64,000 nucleotides of DNA from Pseudomonas entomophila L48 (GTDB lineage: Bacteria > Pseudomonadota > Gammaproteobacteria > Pseudomonadales > Pseudomonadaceae), in assembly GCF_000026105.1 (NCBI RefSeq), contig NC_008027.1, positions 2,186,001-2,250,000 of the forward strand, given 5' to 3'. The notes under the pieces are model-generated. The model was not told where the DNA came from, ran no database searches, and saw only the letters and a program-made list of their open reading frames with translations. Below are positions 28,918-40,838 of the stretch, piece after piece (the first letter of the stretch is position 1; the number at the start of each line of letters is the position of its first letter). The position numbers and the translations under genes were made by a program.

Positions 28918-28981
28918 TGCACGAAGGTCCGGATTTGCAAGGTGTGCGCCCGCCGTTGGCATTGGGTGGGGCGCGGGTGAC

Positions 28982-30259
28982 TCAACCGCGGCTGGCCTCC
29001 AGCGCCTGCGCGAGGTCGGCGATGATGTCGTCGCTGTGCTCGATGCCGATCGACAGGCGCACCATGTCCCGTGGCACCCCGGCCTTTTCCAGCTCTTCGT
29101 CGTTGAGCTGGCGGTGGGTGGTGGAGGCGGGGTGGCAGGCCAGCGACTTGGCGTCGCCGATGTTCACCAGGCGCACCACCAGCTGCAGCGCATCGATGAA
29201 GCGCGCCCCGGCCGCCTGGCCGCCCTTGATGCCGAACGACAGGATCGACGCCGGCTTGCCGCCGGTGTAGCGCCGGGCCAGCTCATGCTCGGGGTGGTCG
29301 GGCAGGCCGGCGTACTTCACCCAGGCCACCTGGTCGTGTTGTTGCAGGTAACGGGCGACCTTGAGCGCGTTCTCGGTGTGGCGCTCCATGCGCAGGGCCA
29401 GCGTTTCCAGGCCTTGCAGGATCAGGAAGGCATTGAACGGCGACAGCGCAGCGCCGGTGTTGCGCAGCGGCACCACGCGGCAGCGGCCGATGAAGGCGGC
29501 GGGGCCGAAGGCTTCGGTGTAGGTGACACCGTGGTAGGACGGGTCAGGGGTGTTGAGCAGGGCGAAGCGTTCCTTGTTTTCACCCCAGGGGAACTTGCCC
29601 GAGTCGATGACGATGCCGCCGATGCTGGTGCCATGGCCGCCGATGTACTTGGTCAGCGAGTGCACGACGATATCGGCGCCGTGCTCGAACGGGCGGCAGA
29701 GGATCGGCGTGGCGACGGTGTTGTCGACGATCAGCGGCACGCCATGGCGGTGGGCGGCGTCGGCCAGGGCCTGGATATCGACGATGTTGCCGGCGGGGTT
29801 GCCGATGGACTCACAGAACACCGCCTTGGTGCGTGCGTCGATCAACGCCTCGAGGGCGGCGATGTCGTCATGGGCGGCGAAGCGGGTGGTGATGCCCATG
29901 CGCGGCAGGGTGTGGGCCAGCAGGTTGTAGGTACCGCCGTACAGCTTGGCCACCGAGACGATGTTGTCGCCGGCCTCGGCGACGGTCTGCAGGGCGTAGG
30001 TGATGGCCGCCATGCCAGAGGCCACGGCCAGCGCGCCGACTCCGCCCTCGAGGGCGGCCATGCGCTGCTCGAGCACGTCGTTGGTGGGGTTCATGATGCG
30101 CGAGTAGATATTGCCGGCCACCTTCAGGTCGAACAGGTCGGCGCCATGCTGGGTGTCGTCGAAGGCGAACGAGGTGGTCTGGTAGATGGGCACGGCCACG
30201 GCCCGGGTGCTCGGGTCGGGGCTGAAGCCCGCGTGGATGGCGAGAGTTTCCAGCTTCAT
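28982..30259 (-). CDS. metY: O-acetylhomoserine sulfhydrylase (Cys/Met metabolism PLP enzyme)
   Basis: A 425-residue PLP enzyme that makes homocysteine from O-acetyl- or O-succinylhomoserine and sulfide. MKLETLAIHAGFSPDPSTRAVAVPIYQTTSF is the family start, NIYSRIMNPTNDVLEQRMAALEGG the cofactor region, and the PLP Lys is in VHSLTKYIGGHGTSIGG. The length above 420 and the GGFIGRCR-like region favour MetY over MetZ or MetB. The ATG at 30257-30259 matches homologue starts. It is divergent from hcp. Confidence 0.88.
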   Translation of the reverse strand: MKLETLAIHAGFSPDPSTRAVAVPIYQTTSFAFDDTQHGADLFDLKVAGNIYSRIMNPTNDVLEQRMAALEGGVGALAVASGMAAITYALQTVAEAGDNIVSVAKLYGGTYNLLAHTLPRMGITTRFAAHDDIAALEALIDARTKAVFCESIGNPAGNIVDIQALADAAHRHGVPLIVDNTVATPILCRPFEHGADIVVHSLTKYIGGHGTSIGGIVIDSGKFPWGENKERFALLNTPDPSYHGVTYTEAFGPAAFIGRCRVVPLRNTGAALSPFNAFLILQGLETLALRMERHTENALKVARYLQQHDQVAWVKYAGLPDHPEHELARRYTGGKPASILSFGIKGGQAAGARFIDALQLVVRLVNIGDAKSLACHPASTTHRQLNDEELEKAGVPRDMVRLSIGIEHSDDIIADLAQALEASRG

Positions 30260-30389
30260 GCGGTCGTTCCTTGCGCGTGGGTGGAAGCGGCTGAGCATGG
30301 GGCGGGAGGTGCAAGGCGGTCAAGCGCGTGGGTTGGCACAGTGGGGCGGTGTTGTCTGTCGTACTTGGTAACTTCTCGATGGCGTATTT

Positions 30390-30403
30390 TCGGACGCGTC
30401 CGA
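30390..30403. promoter_or_regulatory. Perfect 14-bp palindrome upstream of hcp
   Basis: TCGGACGCGTCCGA is fully self-complementary. It lies in the 200-base divergent gap between metY and hcp, 57 bases before the hcp start. It is a candidate operator for a dimeric regulator of hcp; I know of no matching consensus. Confidence 0.35.
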
Positions 30404-30459
30404 CATACAACACGGTTTTACGTTTTTACAGTGCGAACTTTTTACAGGGAGTTCGCAGC

Positions 30460-30942
30460 ATGGCTTATCACGGCTACATGACGATCACGGGCGCGCTTCA
30501 GGGCCTGATTTCGGCGGGGTGTTCCACCCAGGATTCCATCGGCAACAAATGCCAGGCGGGTCATCGGGACCAGATCATGGTCCTGGCCTTCGATCACAGC
30601 CTTTCCAACCTCGACAACGTCAGCCGGGCGCTGCACCGGCCGGTCTACCTCACCAAGTTCATCGACAAGTCCACCCCGTTGCTGGCGCAGGCGCTCGATT
30701 CGAGGGAGCGGGTGGAGTGTGACCTCACCTTCTTCCGCACCAGTGCTGCGGGCCTGCAGGAACGGTACTACTCGGTAAGGCTCGGCGGCGGGCTGATCGT
30801 CCAGCAGAACGTGGCCATGCCCCATGCCGTCCTGCTGAACGAGCAGGAGCCGCAGGAGCACCTGGCGATCCGCTATCGGGAGATTTCCTGGGTGCACCAT
30901 GCGGCGGGGACCACCGGTTATTCGACCTGGGGTGAGGAATGA
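30460..30942 (+). CDS. hcp: Type VI secretion Hcp-family tube protein
   Basis: A 160-residue Hcp. MAYHGYMTITGALQGLISAGCSTQDSIGNKCQAGHRDQIMVLAFDHSLS is the typical start, and RERVECDLTFFRTSAAGLQERYYSVRL is the beta-barrel core. Hcp hexamers form the T6SS tube and can carry effectors in their lumen. GGGAG lies upstream of the ATG. No other T6SS structural gene is in the window, so this is an orphan hcp whose product uses an apparatus encoded elsewhere. It overlaps the next gene as ATGA. Confidence 0.9.
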   Translation: MAYHGYMTITGALQGLISAGCSTQDSIGNKCQAGHRDQIMVLAFDHSLSNLDNVSRALHRPVYLTKFIDKSTPLLAQALDSRERVECDLTFFRTSAAGLQERYYSVRLGGGLIVQQNVAMPHAVLLNEQEPQEHLAIRYREISWVHHAAGTTGYSTWGEE

Positions 30943-31655
30943 CGGCGCGCAGCGAGCACGAGGTCCCGTGGGATGACGACTTCTGGGAAGTGAGCCATGC
31001 GGCGGCCCGGCTGACCCAATATGCCTGTGAGGTGGCCGCGCGGTGTTTGGATGACGGGATGTTGCGGCTGCAGTTCACGCAGGAGATGGCGTATGTCGGG
31101 AAGGGCATTGTGGAGGAGGTTCGGACGGGGAGGAAAACGCCGGAGCAAGGGCTGAATCTTATAAAAAAAGAGCATGTCGAATTGACTCAGCAGGCTCTTC
31201 AATATTCAAGGTTGGTTGCAGGTTTGGCGGCTGGAGTGTTGCAAGTTGCTGGAGGCGTTGCAGTCTGCAAACTTTCCGCAGGGATTGCATGTGCTACGGG
31301 TGGTATTGCGCTTGTACAGCACGGAATCAATGGAATTTATGAAAATGGCCGGAATATTATTCAAAGGCGAACCGATACTGTAGGACCACTTCGGTCGGGC
31401 TATCAAGAAATGGCGAAGGCTCTTGGTGGGAAAGCGTCACATGGGAATGTTGCGTATGGGGTTATGGAAATCGCTCTTTCGGTGTTTGGGTTGACCACGC
31501 TCGTGGTCAGTCGTTCTGCATGGCGACTCTACAGGTATGTCAGGGCTGATATGGTTCCTGCTTACAAGAAGATGGGGACGATTCTTGTAACGTTTGAGCT
31601 TGGGGTGAATGTCATGAATGGGGAATTGATCTGGGTGGAGTTGACAAAGGAATGA
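30939..31655 (+). CDS. DUF4225-like putative Hcp-delivered effector
   Basis: A 238-residue protein whose N-terminal part is hydrophilic and helical. Its centre holds two hydrophobic helices (LVAGLAAGVLQVAGGVAVCKLSAGIACATGGIALVQHGINGIYENG), and another lies near 170-185. That central glycine-rich hairpin is the pattern I associate with DUF4225 proteins found behind Hcp genes. ATGA coupling to hcp suggests it is loaded into the tube. Base composition falls sharply to AT-rich from about 31140. A membrane-acting toxin is my inference. Confidence 0.65.
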   Translation: MTARSEHEVPWDDDFWEVSHAAARLTQYACEVAARCLDDGMLRLQFTQEMAYVGKGIVEEVRTGRKTPEQGLNLIKKEHVELTQQALQYSRLVAGLAAGVLQVAGGVAVCKLSAGIACATGGIALVQHGINGIYENGRNIIQRRTDTVGPLRSGYQEMAKALGGKASHGNVAYGVMEIALSVFGLTTLVVSRSAWRLYRYVRADMVPAYKKMGTILVTFELGVNVMNGELIWVELTKE

Positions 31656-31957
31656 TCTCCTGGTTGTTTGGAAGCTGCGTGATTATGGGTGTGGTCACCG
31701 CGCATGCACTCAGGTACAGATTTTCTGGGCAGAACTTCAGGTGGTGGAGTTTTTGGGCTTGTCTAATATTTAATTTGTTTTTTATAACTTACTATATGAG
31801 GATTATGGAGCGCTCTTACTTGCTTTTTATTGGCCATAGGCCTGATTTTTTGTATGAGAACCCTGCTACAGGTTGGTGGTGCTTGGTGGGTATGGTGTTG
31901 CACAGCTTTGCAACACCTGTGCAATGGGAGCCCAAAAGATGGTTTAGGAAAAAGTGA
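31652..31957 (+). CDS. Small membrane protein, candidate immunity protein 1
   Basis: A 101-residue protein with three hydrophobic stretches (MISWLFGSCVIMGVVTAHAL, WSFWACLIFNLFFITYYM, WWCLVGMVLHSFA). It overlaps the effector-like gene as ATGA, and its AT-rich composition matches that gene. A loop of the form RxYLLFIGHRPDFLYENPATGW is echoed in the next protein. A membrane immunity protein against a membrane-active effector is the best reading, from position and topology alone. Confidence 0.6.
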   Translation: MISWLFGSCVIMGVVTAHALRYRFSGQNFRWWSFWACLIFNLFFITYYMRIMERSYLLFIGHRPDFLYENPATGWWCLVGMVLHSFATPVQWEPKRWFRKK

Positions 31958-32113
31958 AGGGCGTCTGCATGGCTGTGGATGAAATGGTAGGCCAATAATT
32001 AGCGGGTGCTAAATTGGGTGTGAAGCTCATGTTGTATATTGCAATGATGGTTTGGAAAATTCTGAAGGTGGGCAACCTCAGATGTGAATGATGGGGGCTC
32101 GGGAGGAGAGGTG

Positions 32114-32431
32114 ATGATTTTATACATTGTGTTGGCTGTGGTGGGGCTTGCAATCTCGAGATGGCTTCGTTGCTTGTTGACCACACCAAGCGAAAAGCGG
32201 GATCTGAATGTCTTTGTTGTTATGTATAATTTTGTTCTCATGCTGTTGCATGAGGACATCGCCATGCGGGATACCTATTTGTTTCTCTACCACTGGCCAG
32301 AGATTTCGGAGAGGTATCCAGCTATCACATGGCTGGCGTTCATGTTCCTGTTTATTCACCTTTATGGCATTGTGGCGAAAAATAATGTTCGGTGTTTTCC
32401 CGGGATGAGAACGAAGGGGCAGTCAATTTAA
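32114..32431 (+). CDS. Small membrane protein, candidate immunity protein 2 (paralogue)
   Basis: A 105-residue protein with helices at MILYIVLAVVGLAI, FVVMYNFVLMLLH and TWLAFMFLFIHLYGIV. The segment RDTYLFLYHWPEISERYPAITW lines up with the equivalent loop of the gene at 31652, so the two are distant paralogues. The ATG at 32114 follows GGAGGAGAGG, better than the ATG ten codons upstream. Also AT-rich. It is convergent with the SCO gene, 18 bases between stops. Confidence 0.6.
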   Translation: MILYIVLAVVGLAISRWLRCLLTTPSEKRDLNVFVVMYNFVLMLLHEDIAMRDTYLFLYHWPEISERYPAITWLAFMFLFIHLYGIVAKNNVRCFPGMRTKGQSI

Positions 32432-32449
32432 TTGAAACTCTACGCCACC

Positions 32450-33397
32450 TCACTGCCCCTGCACCCGCACGGTCTCCTCTTCCAGATACGCCAGCAACGC
32501 CGCCACCTCCGTCTCCCCCAACCGCAGGTTGGGCATCGCCAGTTGGTTGTACTGGCGATACAGCAACATCGCTAATGGGTCGTTTTCCGCCAGCATCCGG
32601 TCCGGTTCTTTCAGCCAGCGTTCGAGCCACTGCGCTTCCCTTTGCCGGGTCACCCCGAGCAAGTCAGGGCCGATCCTGCGGGTGGCGCCGGGTTCGGCCT
32701 CGCCGACGGTATGGCAGGACGAACAGCGGGTGCGGAACAGTTGCTCGCCCGCACTGGGTGGGCGGATCTCGGGGGCCTGGGTGTAATCGCGGCGCTGGGC
32801 GCTGGCGGTCTTCCAGTTGTGCAGGCTGTTGGCCAGGCGGTCGGCGAGGATGTACGGGCTTTCGAACGGCGATGCCTTCATCCAGCGGCCGGTGGCCTGG
32901 TTGCCGATGATCAGGCTGAGGTTGTGGTCTTTGCTGCGGCCATTCTCCAACCCTTCGATATACAGGCCGAGGCTGCGACGCAGTTGCTCGATATCGGCGG
33001 CTTCGCCGGTGAGCAGGGTCCAGCCGGGGCCGATGGCGAATTTCTCGGCGTAGCGTTTCAGGGTGGCGGGGGTGTCGTTGTAGGGGTCGATGCTGATCGA
33101 GTAGAAGAAGATGTCCTGGCCGACGCGCTCGCCCAGCAGCTTCTGCACCTGGCGCAGGCGGGCGGTTTCCACCGGGCAGGTGTCGCCGCAGCCGGTGAAG
33201 ATGAAGTTGATGGCGACCACCTTGCCCTTGATCAGGTCGTCGTAGAAGTGCACTTGCCGGCCGTCCTGGGTGAGCAGCGGGATGTTGGGGAAATAGGCGG
33301 CGCCCCAGGGGCTGGGGTCGGCGCCGGTGGGGGGCAGGGCGCCGGGGAGGGTGAGGAGGATCAGCAGGGGGAGCAGCAGGCGCCAGTGGTAGGGCAT
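32450..33397 (-). CDS. SCO1/SenC-type copper chaperone fused to a cytochrome c domain
   Basis: A 315-residue exported protein. A signal peptide (LLLPLLILLTLPGALPP) precedes a thioredoxin-fold SCO domain with the copper site CGDTC in NFIFTGCGDTCPVE and the third ligand His in SKDHNLSLI. From about residue 215 comes a cytochrome c domain with CSSCH and a candidate axial Met in LAMPNLRLGE. It probably delivers copper and electrons in the periplasm; the multicopper oxidase gene just upstream is the obvious client. The ATG at 33395-33397 starts the signal peptide. Confidence 0.87.
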   Translation of the reverse strand: MPYHWRLLLPLLILLTLPGALPPTGADPSPWGAAYFPNIPLLTQDGRQVHFYDDLIKGKVVAINFIFTGCGDTCPVETARLRQVQKLLGERVGQDIFFYSISIDPYNDTPATLKRYAEKFAIGPGWTLLTGEAADIEQLRRSLGLYIEGLENGRSKDHNLSLIIGNQATGRWMKASPFESPYILADRLANSLHNWKTASAQRRDYTQAPEIRPPSAGEQLFRTRCSSCHTVGEAEPGATRRIGPDLLGVTRQREAQWLERWLKEPDRMLAENDPLAMLLYRQYNQLAMPNLRLGETEVAALLAYLEEETVRVQGQ

Positions 33398-33443
33398 GGT
33401 GGTCGTCCTTTGTCGCGTGCCATTGGGCCTGCTGCGCAGGCCA

Positions 33444-33467
33444 TCGCCGGCAAGGCCGGCTCCTACA
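33444..33467. repeat. Single REP half-element
   Basis: TCGCCGGCAAGGCCGGCTCC and the TACA end form a lone REP arm between the two copper-related genes. No inverted mate is adjacent. Confidence 0.6.
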
Positions 33468-33489
33468 GGGAGCAGGCCTTGCCAGGGCG

Positions 33490-36885
<3,396 letters not shown>

Positions 36886-37123
36886 AGCCGTGTGCCCCGT
36901 GTTGTGCAGCCTGGCATCTGCTGCCACCGGCGAAGGTGGCGATGTGCCTTGTTTCAAAGGGGTGAGCAACGGCTATGCCAAGGTGAAAACGGCTGGAAGG
37001 TACATGTTTCAAGATGTTGCTACGGTGCGAAGTAGGACCGATCCGTTCTGCCCCGCAAACCTGGGGCTGGACACCCACTCCTGGGTGGGGAATGCTGCCC
37101 ACGATCACCTGCAGGGAGCACCC

Positions 37124-37870
37124 ATGGACCCGCTATACCTCATCGCCCTCGGGGCCATCGTCGCCGGCTTCGTCCAGGGCTTGTCGGGCTTCGCCTTCGG
37201 CATGGTGGCCATGTCGTTCTGGGCCTGGGGCCTGGAGCCCCGGGTGGCGGCGGTGCTGACGGTGTTCGGCAGCCTCACCGGCCAGCTGATCGCCGTGTTC
37301 AGTGTGCGCCGGGGCTTCAGTTGGCCACTGTTGTGGCCGTTCGTGCTCGGTGGCCTGGCAGGGATTCCCCTTGGCGTGTGGGTGCTGCCGCACCTGGACA
37401 TGCTGTGGTTCAAGGCGGTGTTCGGTACCCTGCTGGTGCTGTGGTGTCCGCTGATGTTGCTGGCGCCGCGCCTGCCCCGCCTGCAGGGCGGGCGCCTGGC
37501 CGATGGCGCGGTGGGCATGGTCGGTGGCGTGCTGGGTGGCATCGGCGGTTTCACCGGCACCGTGCCGACCTTGTGGTGCACCCTGCGTGGTTTTGAACGC
37601 GACACCCAGCGCGCGGTGATCCAGAACTTCAACCTGTCGATGCTGGCGGTGACCATGCTCACCTACCTGGGCAGCGGGCTGGTGACCACGGCGTTGCTAC
37701 CGTGGTTCGGCGTGGTGGCGCTGGCGATGGTGCTGCCGACCGTGCTCGGCACCCGGGTATACCTGGGCATCAGCGAGCTGGCGTTCCGGCGGATCGTGCT
37801 GGGGCTGCTGACTTTGTCGGGGGTGGCGATGCTGGTGGTGGCGGTGCCGGGGTTGCTGGCGCGGGGGTGA
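37124..37870 (+). CDS. TauE/SafE (TSUP) family permease
   Basis: A 248-residue membrane protein with about eight helices. The repeated halves begin YLIALGAIVAGFVQGLSGFAFGMVAM and DGAVGMVGGVLGGIGGFTGTVPTLW, both with the family's glycine-rich GxxxG turn. TSUP proteins export sulfite, sulfonates or other small anions; the substrate is unknown. GGGAG lies 8 bases before the ATG at 37124. It is divergent from mcoA with about 240 bases between. Confidence 0.88.
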   Translation: MDPLYLIALGAIVAGFVQGLSGFAFGMVAMSFWAWGLEPRVAAVLTVFGSLTGQLIAVFSVRRGFSWPLLWPFVLGGLAGIPLGVWVLPHLDMLWFKAVFGTLLVLWCPLMLLAPRLPRLQGGRLADGAVGMVGGVLGGIGGFTGTVPTLWCTLRGFERDTQRAVIQNFNLSMLAVTMLTYLGSGLVTTALLPWFGVVALAMVLPTVLGTRVYLGISELAFRRIVLGLLTLSGVAMLVVAVPGLLARG

Positions 37871-37922
37871 GTGGCCCCCTGGTCGATCTCGCAACACCCG
37901 GCGCCAGGGCGTCAGGCGATCA

Positions 37923-38702
37923 TCATCGTCTGGCAGGGTTGAGCAAGACTTCTTTTTCCAGGAGCTTGCCTTTGCGGCTGACGGTCATGCTTACGCGCTG
38001 CCCGGCCTTGGCTGCATACAGCTCCTGCAGCTGCCTGGAATTGGACACCGGCTGCCCATCGAAACGTTCGATGATGTCGTCGACCATGAGGTCGGCCCTG
38101 AATGCCGGGGAGTCATCTATCACCACGCGGGCTTTGACGCCGACATTGGTCTGACGCTCGCTGCGCTCCTTGTCGGTCAGGTCCTGCAGCATCACACCGA
38201 ACAGGACGGGTACCTTGATCATGTAGACCGCCAGGTAGTCGAAACGCTGCTCGGTTACGGGCACATACTGGGTATCCATCGTGTAGCTGGTTGCGCTCAG
38301 GGTGCCAATCTGCGCGGTGGTGACGCTGGGCGAGATCACTTCCTTGGATGTCTGGAGCGTGCCGGTATGCTGAGGTTGTTGTATGAGCACCACATCGGCC
38401 TTGACCACCTTGCCCTGGGCAATGGCCAGGGTATCGGCGAAGGTGCCCGCGCTGTTGAATCGCGAGGTACCGTAGGCCTGATAGCTCTTGCGCTGCCAGA
38501 GTGCATAGGTGTCTTGCATGTTGCCAGTGACGCGTTGCATCACGGGGGTGATGGGGGCGGGGGCTTCACGCGATGCGGCTACCCAATCCTGGGAGTTCAC
38601 CATTTCTTCGCGATAGAAGTCCTTGTAAGGGTTTTCTGCGCATCCGGTAAGTTGCAGGCACAGGGCCAATCCGATCAGGTGCGGGGCAAAGCGGGAAATC
38701 AT
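37923..38702 (-). CDS. PDZ-domain lipoprotein
   Basis: A 259-residue protein with a type II signal peptide and lipobox LTGC at residues 18-21, so it is membrane-anchored in the periplasm. The middle has repeated beta segments without recognised family. The C-terminal ~80 residues form a PDZ domain (VVIDDSPAFRADLMVDDIIERFDGQPVSNSRQLQELYAAKAGQ) as in HtrA-type proteins, but no protease domain or catalytic triad is present. It may be a peptide-binding adaptor. Confidence 0.75.
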   Translation of the reverse strand: MISRFAPHLIGLALCLQLTGCAENPYKDFYREEMVNSQDWVAASREAPAPITPVMQRVTGNMQDTYALWQRKSYQAYGTSRFNSAGTFADTLAIAQGKVVKADVVLIQQPQHTGTLQTSKEVISPSVTTAQIGTLSATSYTMDTQYVPVTEQRFDYLAVYMIKVPVLFGVMLQDLTDKERSERQTNVGVKARVVIDDSPAFRADLMVDDIIERFDGQPVSNSRQLQELYAAKAGQRVSMTVSRKGKLLEKEVLLNPARR

Positions 38703-38946
38703 GATACGGCTTCCTTGACGTGGGCTGGCGGACGCTTGGCCATGCAGTCGTGCATGGTTGGAGAGCAGGATTCTGAGTCACTGGGGGAATGATGGCAATC
38801 TGATGCGGGCGAATGTCGACGTCGGCGGATGCCAACACCGATGCAAAGGCCGCCCGTAACGTCAGACCTTGCTCCGCCATCTGCTTCTTGGCACCCTTTG
38901 CCGGCCTTTGCTGGTCATCGACACCGTAGAACAAGGAAACACCAAG

Positions 38947-39678
38947 GTGAGTTGGGAAAAAATCGGTAAATCTCTCGTGGGCCTGTTGGTGGTCGCCATC
39001 ATCGCAGCCGTGCTTTACGCGGTGCTGCGCACTGGCGATCGCCTCGAGGCGCGCCTGACCTACGCCTACCTCACCTACCCGGGCCAGTTCAGCGAACGTA
39101 TCAGTCAAACCAACGAACTGCTCAAGTACGAGCGCTTGCATGCGCGCATCAGTGAAGTCAGCGACGGTGCACTGAGCCATCCGCAGGTCGAGCGCCTGGT
39201 CGAGCTGGCCCAGGCGCCTTACCTGCAGCTGTTCGCCAAGCCGTTCGAGGCCGGCCTGGTGGACCACCGCACCGGGTTGCTCATCGAGCTGGTCAACCAC
39301 CGCAAGCAGCCGGTCAAGGCCGTGAAGATCCGCTTGCCGGCCAAGGGGCTGGTGCAGGTTCGCGACGATGCCGGCAACGACAGACTGATCCCGGCGCCGA
39401 CCGGTATCGTCGAGATTCCCGCCATCGATGCATTGGGCGAGAGCAAGGTCTGGGTATATTTCGATTCGGACTACTCGCTGGTTCGCCACGGCGGCGTCAA
39501 CATTCGTTATGCCGGTGGCACGGCCGATATCCAGGTGTACCGCGAGGTGATCGGCTTCCCGGCGCTGGTGGCGCGCTACAGCCGGGAACTGATGGTGCTG
39601 TTGCTGTTGCTGGTGACCTGTGTGCTGGGGCTCGGTTATCACAGCCTCGGCCCGCGCCGTACCAGCGCCTCGCTGTAA
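38947..39678 (+). CDS. Bitopic membrane protein, unknown function
   Basis: A 243-residue protein with one helix at each end (VGLLVVAIIAAVLYAVL near the N-terminus and LMVLLLLLVTCVLGLGY near the C-terminus). The roughly 180-residue domain between them is rich in beta strands and Ile/Val. GTG at 38947 was chosen because AAGGAAACACC precedes it and the helix follows directly. It is divergent from the PDZ lipoprotein with 244 bases between. I do not recognise the family. Confidence 0.65.
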   Translation: MSWEKIGKSLVGLLVVAIIAAVLYAVLRTGDRLEARLTYAYLTYPGQFSERISQTNELLKYERLHARISEVSDGALSHPQVERLVELAQAPYLQLFAKPFEAGLVDHRTGLLIELVNHRKQPVKAVKIRLPAKGLVQVRDDAGNDRLIPAPTGIVEIPAIDALGESKVWVYFDSDYSLVRHGGVNIRYAGGTADIQVYREVIGFPALVARYSRELMVLLLLLVTCVLGLGYHSLGPRRTSASL

Positions 39679-39681
39679 ACC

Positions 39682-39768
39682 TGTAGGAGCCAGCCTTGCT
39701 GGCGAACACCGGCAAGGCCGGTGCCCTCCATCGTGGTGTCTGCATCGCGGATGAATCCGCTCCTACAG
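39682..39768. repeat. REP pair of two subtypes
   Basis: Left arm TGTAGGAGCCAGCCTTGCTGG; right arm GGATGAATCCGCTCCTACA. The two arms are different REP variants facing each other, with an ACCGGCAAGGCCGGT palindrome between. They sit between convergent genes. Confidence 0.75.
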
Positions 39769-39799
39769 GGAGCGTGCGCATCCAGGTTCGCATTGGCCC

Positions 39800-40774
39800 T
39801 TAGAGATCCAGCACCAACCGCGCCGTCCTGGCGCGCGACACGCACAGCATCATGGTCTGCTGCGAAGCCTTCTCCTCATCGCTCAGGTACTGGTCGAAAT
39901 GCTCGGCCTCGCCTTCGAGGATTGCCGTCTCGCAGGTACCGCACACACCTTCGCGGCACAGGCACTCGACCTTGGCGGCCTTGGACTTCTCGATGGCCTG
40001 GAGGATGGTCATGCCTTCCTCGACTTCCAGTTCGGTGCCGGAGCGCGCCAGCACCACGGTGAAAGCCGAACCCGCAGCGGGCGCGGCGGCGGCGAACTGC
40101 TCCCAGTGCACGCGCGGCTCGGCGATACCAGCCGTAGCGGCAGTGGCGATCACCGCATCGATCAGCGGCTTCGGCCCGCATACATAGAGATGGGCGTCAT
40201 CGGCCAGGCCCGCGCAGAGGGCGGCAAGATCAAGCTTGCGCTCCAGGCTGTCGATGTAGAAACGGGTATTGCCGGCATGCGGGCCTTGTTCCAGGTCGCC
40301 CTGGAAGGCGCCGTGCTCCGGGGCGCGAAAGGCGTAATGCAGCTCGTAGGGGGTATCACCGCCTTCCAGTTCGTGCAACTGCGCCAGGAACGGGGTGATG
40401 CCGATACCACCGGCAATCAGCACATGGCGCCCCGCGCTCGGGTCGAGGGCGAACAGGTTGTTAGGGGTGGAGATGGTCAGTTCGCTGCCCACCTCGACCT
40501 GCTGGTGCATGAACGCCGAGCCGCCCTTGGACTGCTCTTCCAGGCGCACGCCGATCTGGTAGCTGTGTAACTGGCGCGGGTCGCTCATCAATGAGTAGGC
40601 GTTGCTGAACTGGCTGCCGCAGGCCGACTGCATCTGCACGATGACGTGGCTGCCGCCGCTGAAGGCGGGCAGGGCGGCGCCGTCGGCGCGGGCCAGGGTG
40701 AAGCGCTTGATCTGCGGCGTGGCCTGTTCCACGCCGGTCACGCGCACCTTGAACATTTCGTATTGCTTGGCCAT
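39800..40774 (-). CDS. cntB: Carnitine monooxygenase reductase subunit (CntB/YeaX-like)
   Basis: A 324-residue reductase passing electrons from NAD(P)H to the Rieske oxygenase. An FMN/FAD domain comes first (NAYSLMSDPRQLHSYQIGVR), then a nucleotide-binding domain (HVLIAGGIGITPFLAQL and YVCGPKPLIDAV). A plant-type [2Fe-2S] domain is last, with Cys ligands in CLCREGVCGTCETA and LCVSRA. This FMN-NAD-2Fe2S order is the phthalate dioxygenase reductase/VanB class. The ATG at 40772-40774 has GAGGT upstream. It follows cntA after a 64-base gap. Confidence 0.88.
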   Translation of the reverse strand: MAKQYEMFKVRVTGVEQATPQIKRFTLARADGAALPAFSGGSHVIVQMQSACGSQFSNAYSLMSDPRQLHSYQIGVRLEEQSKGGSAFMHQQVEVGSELTISTPNNLFALDPSAGRHVLIAGGIGITPFLAQLHELEGGDTPYELHYAFRAPEHGAFQGDLEQGPHAGNTRFYIDSLERKLDLAALCAGLADDAHLYVCGPKPLIDAVIATAATAGIAEPRVHWEQFAAAAPAAGSAFTVVLARSGTELEVEEGMTILQAIEKSKAAKVECLCREGVCGTCETAILEGEAEHFDQYLSDEEKASQQTMMLCVSRARTARLVLDL

Positions 40775-40838
40775 GGCGTACCTCGACAACGAAGCCCCGC
40801 GCCAGGCCCTGGCGCGGGGCGCAGAGCTGGTAGTGTGT

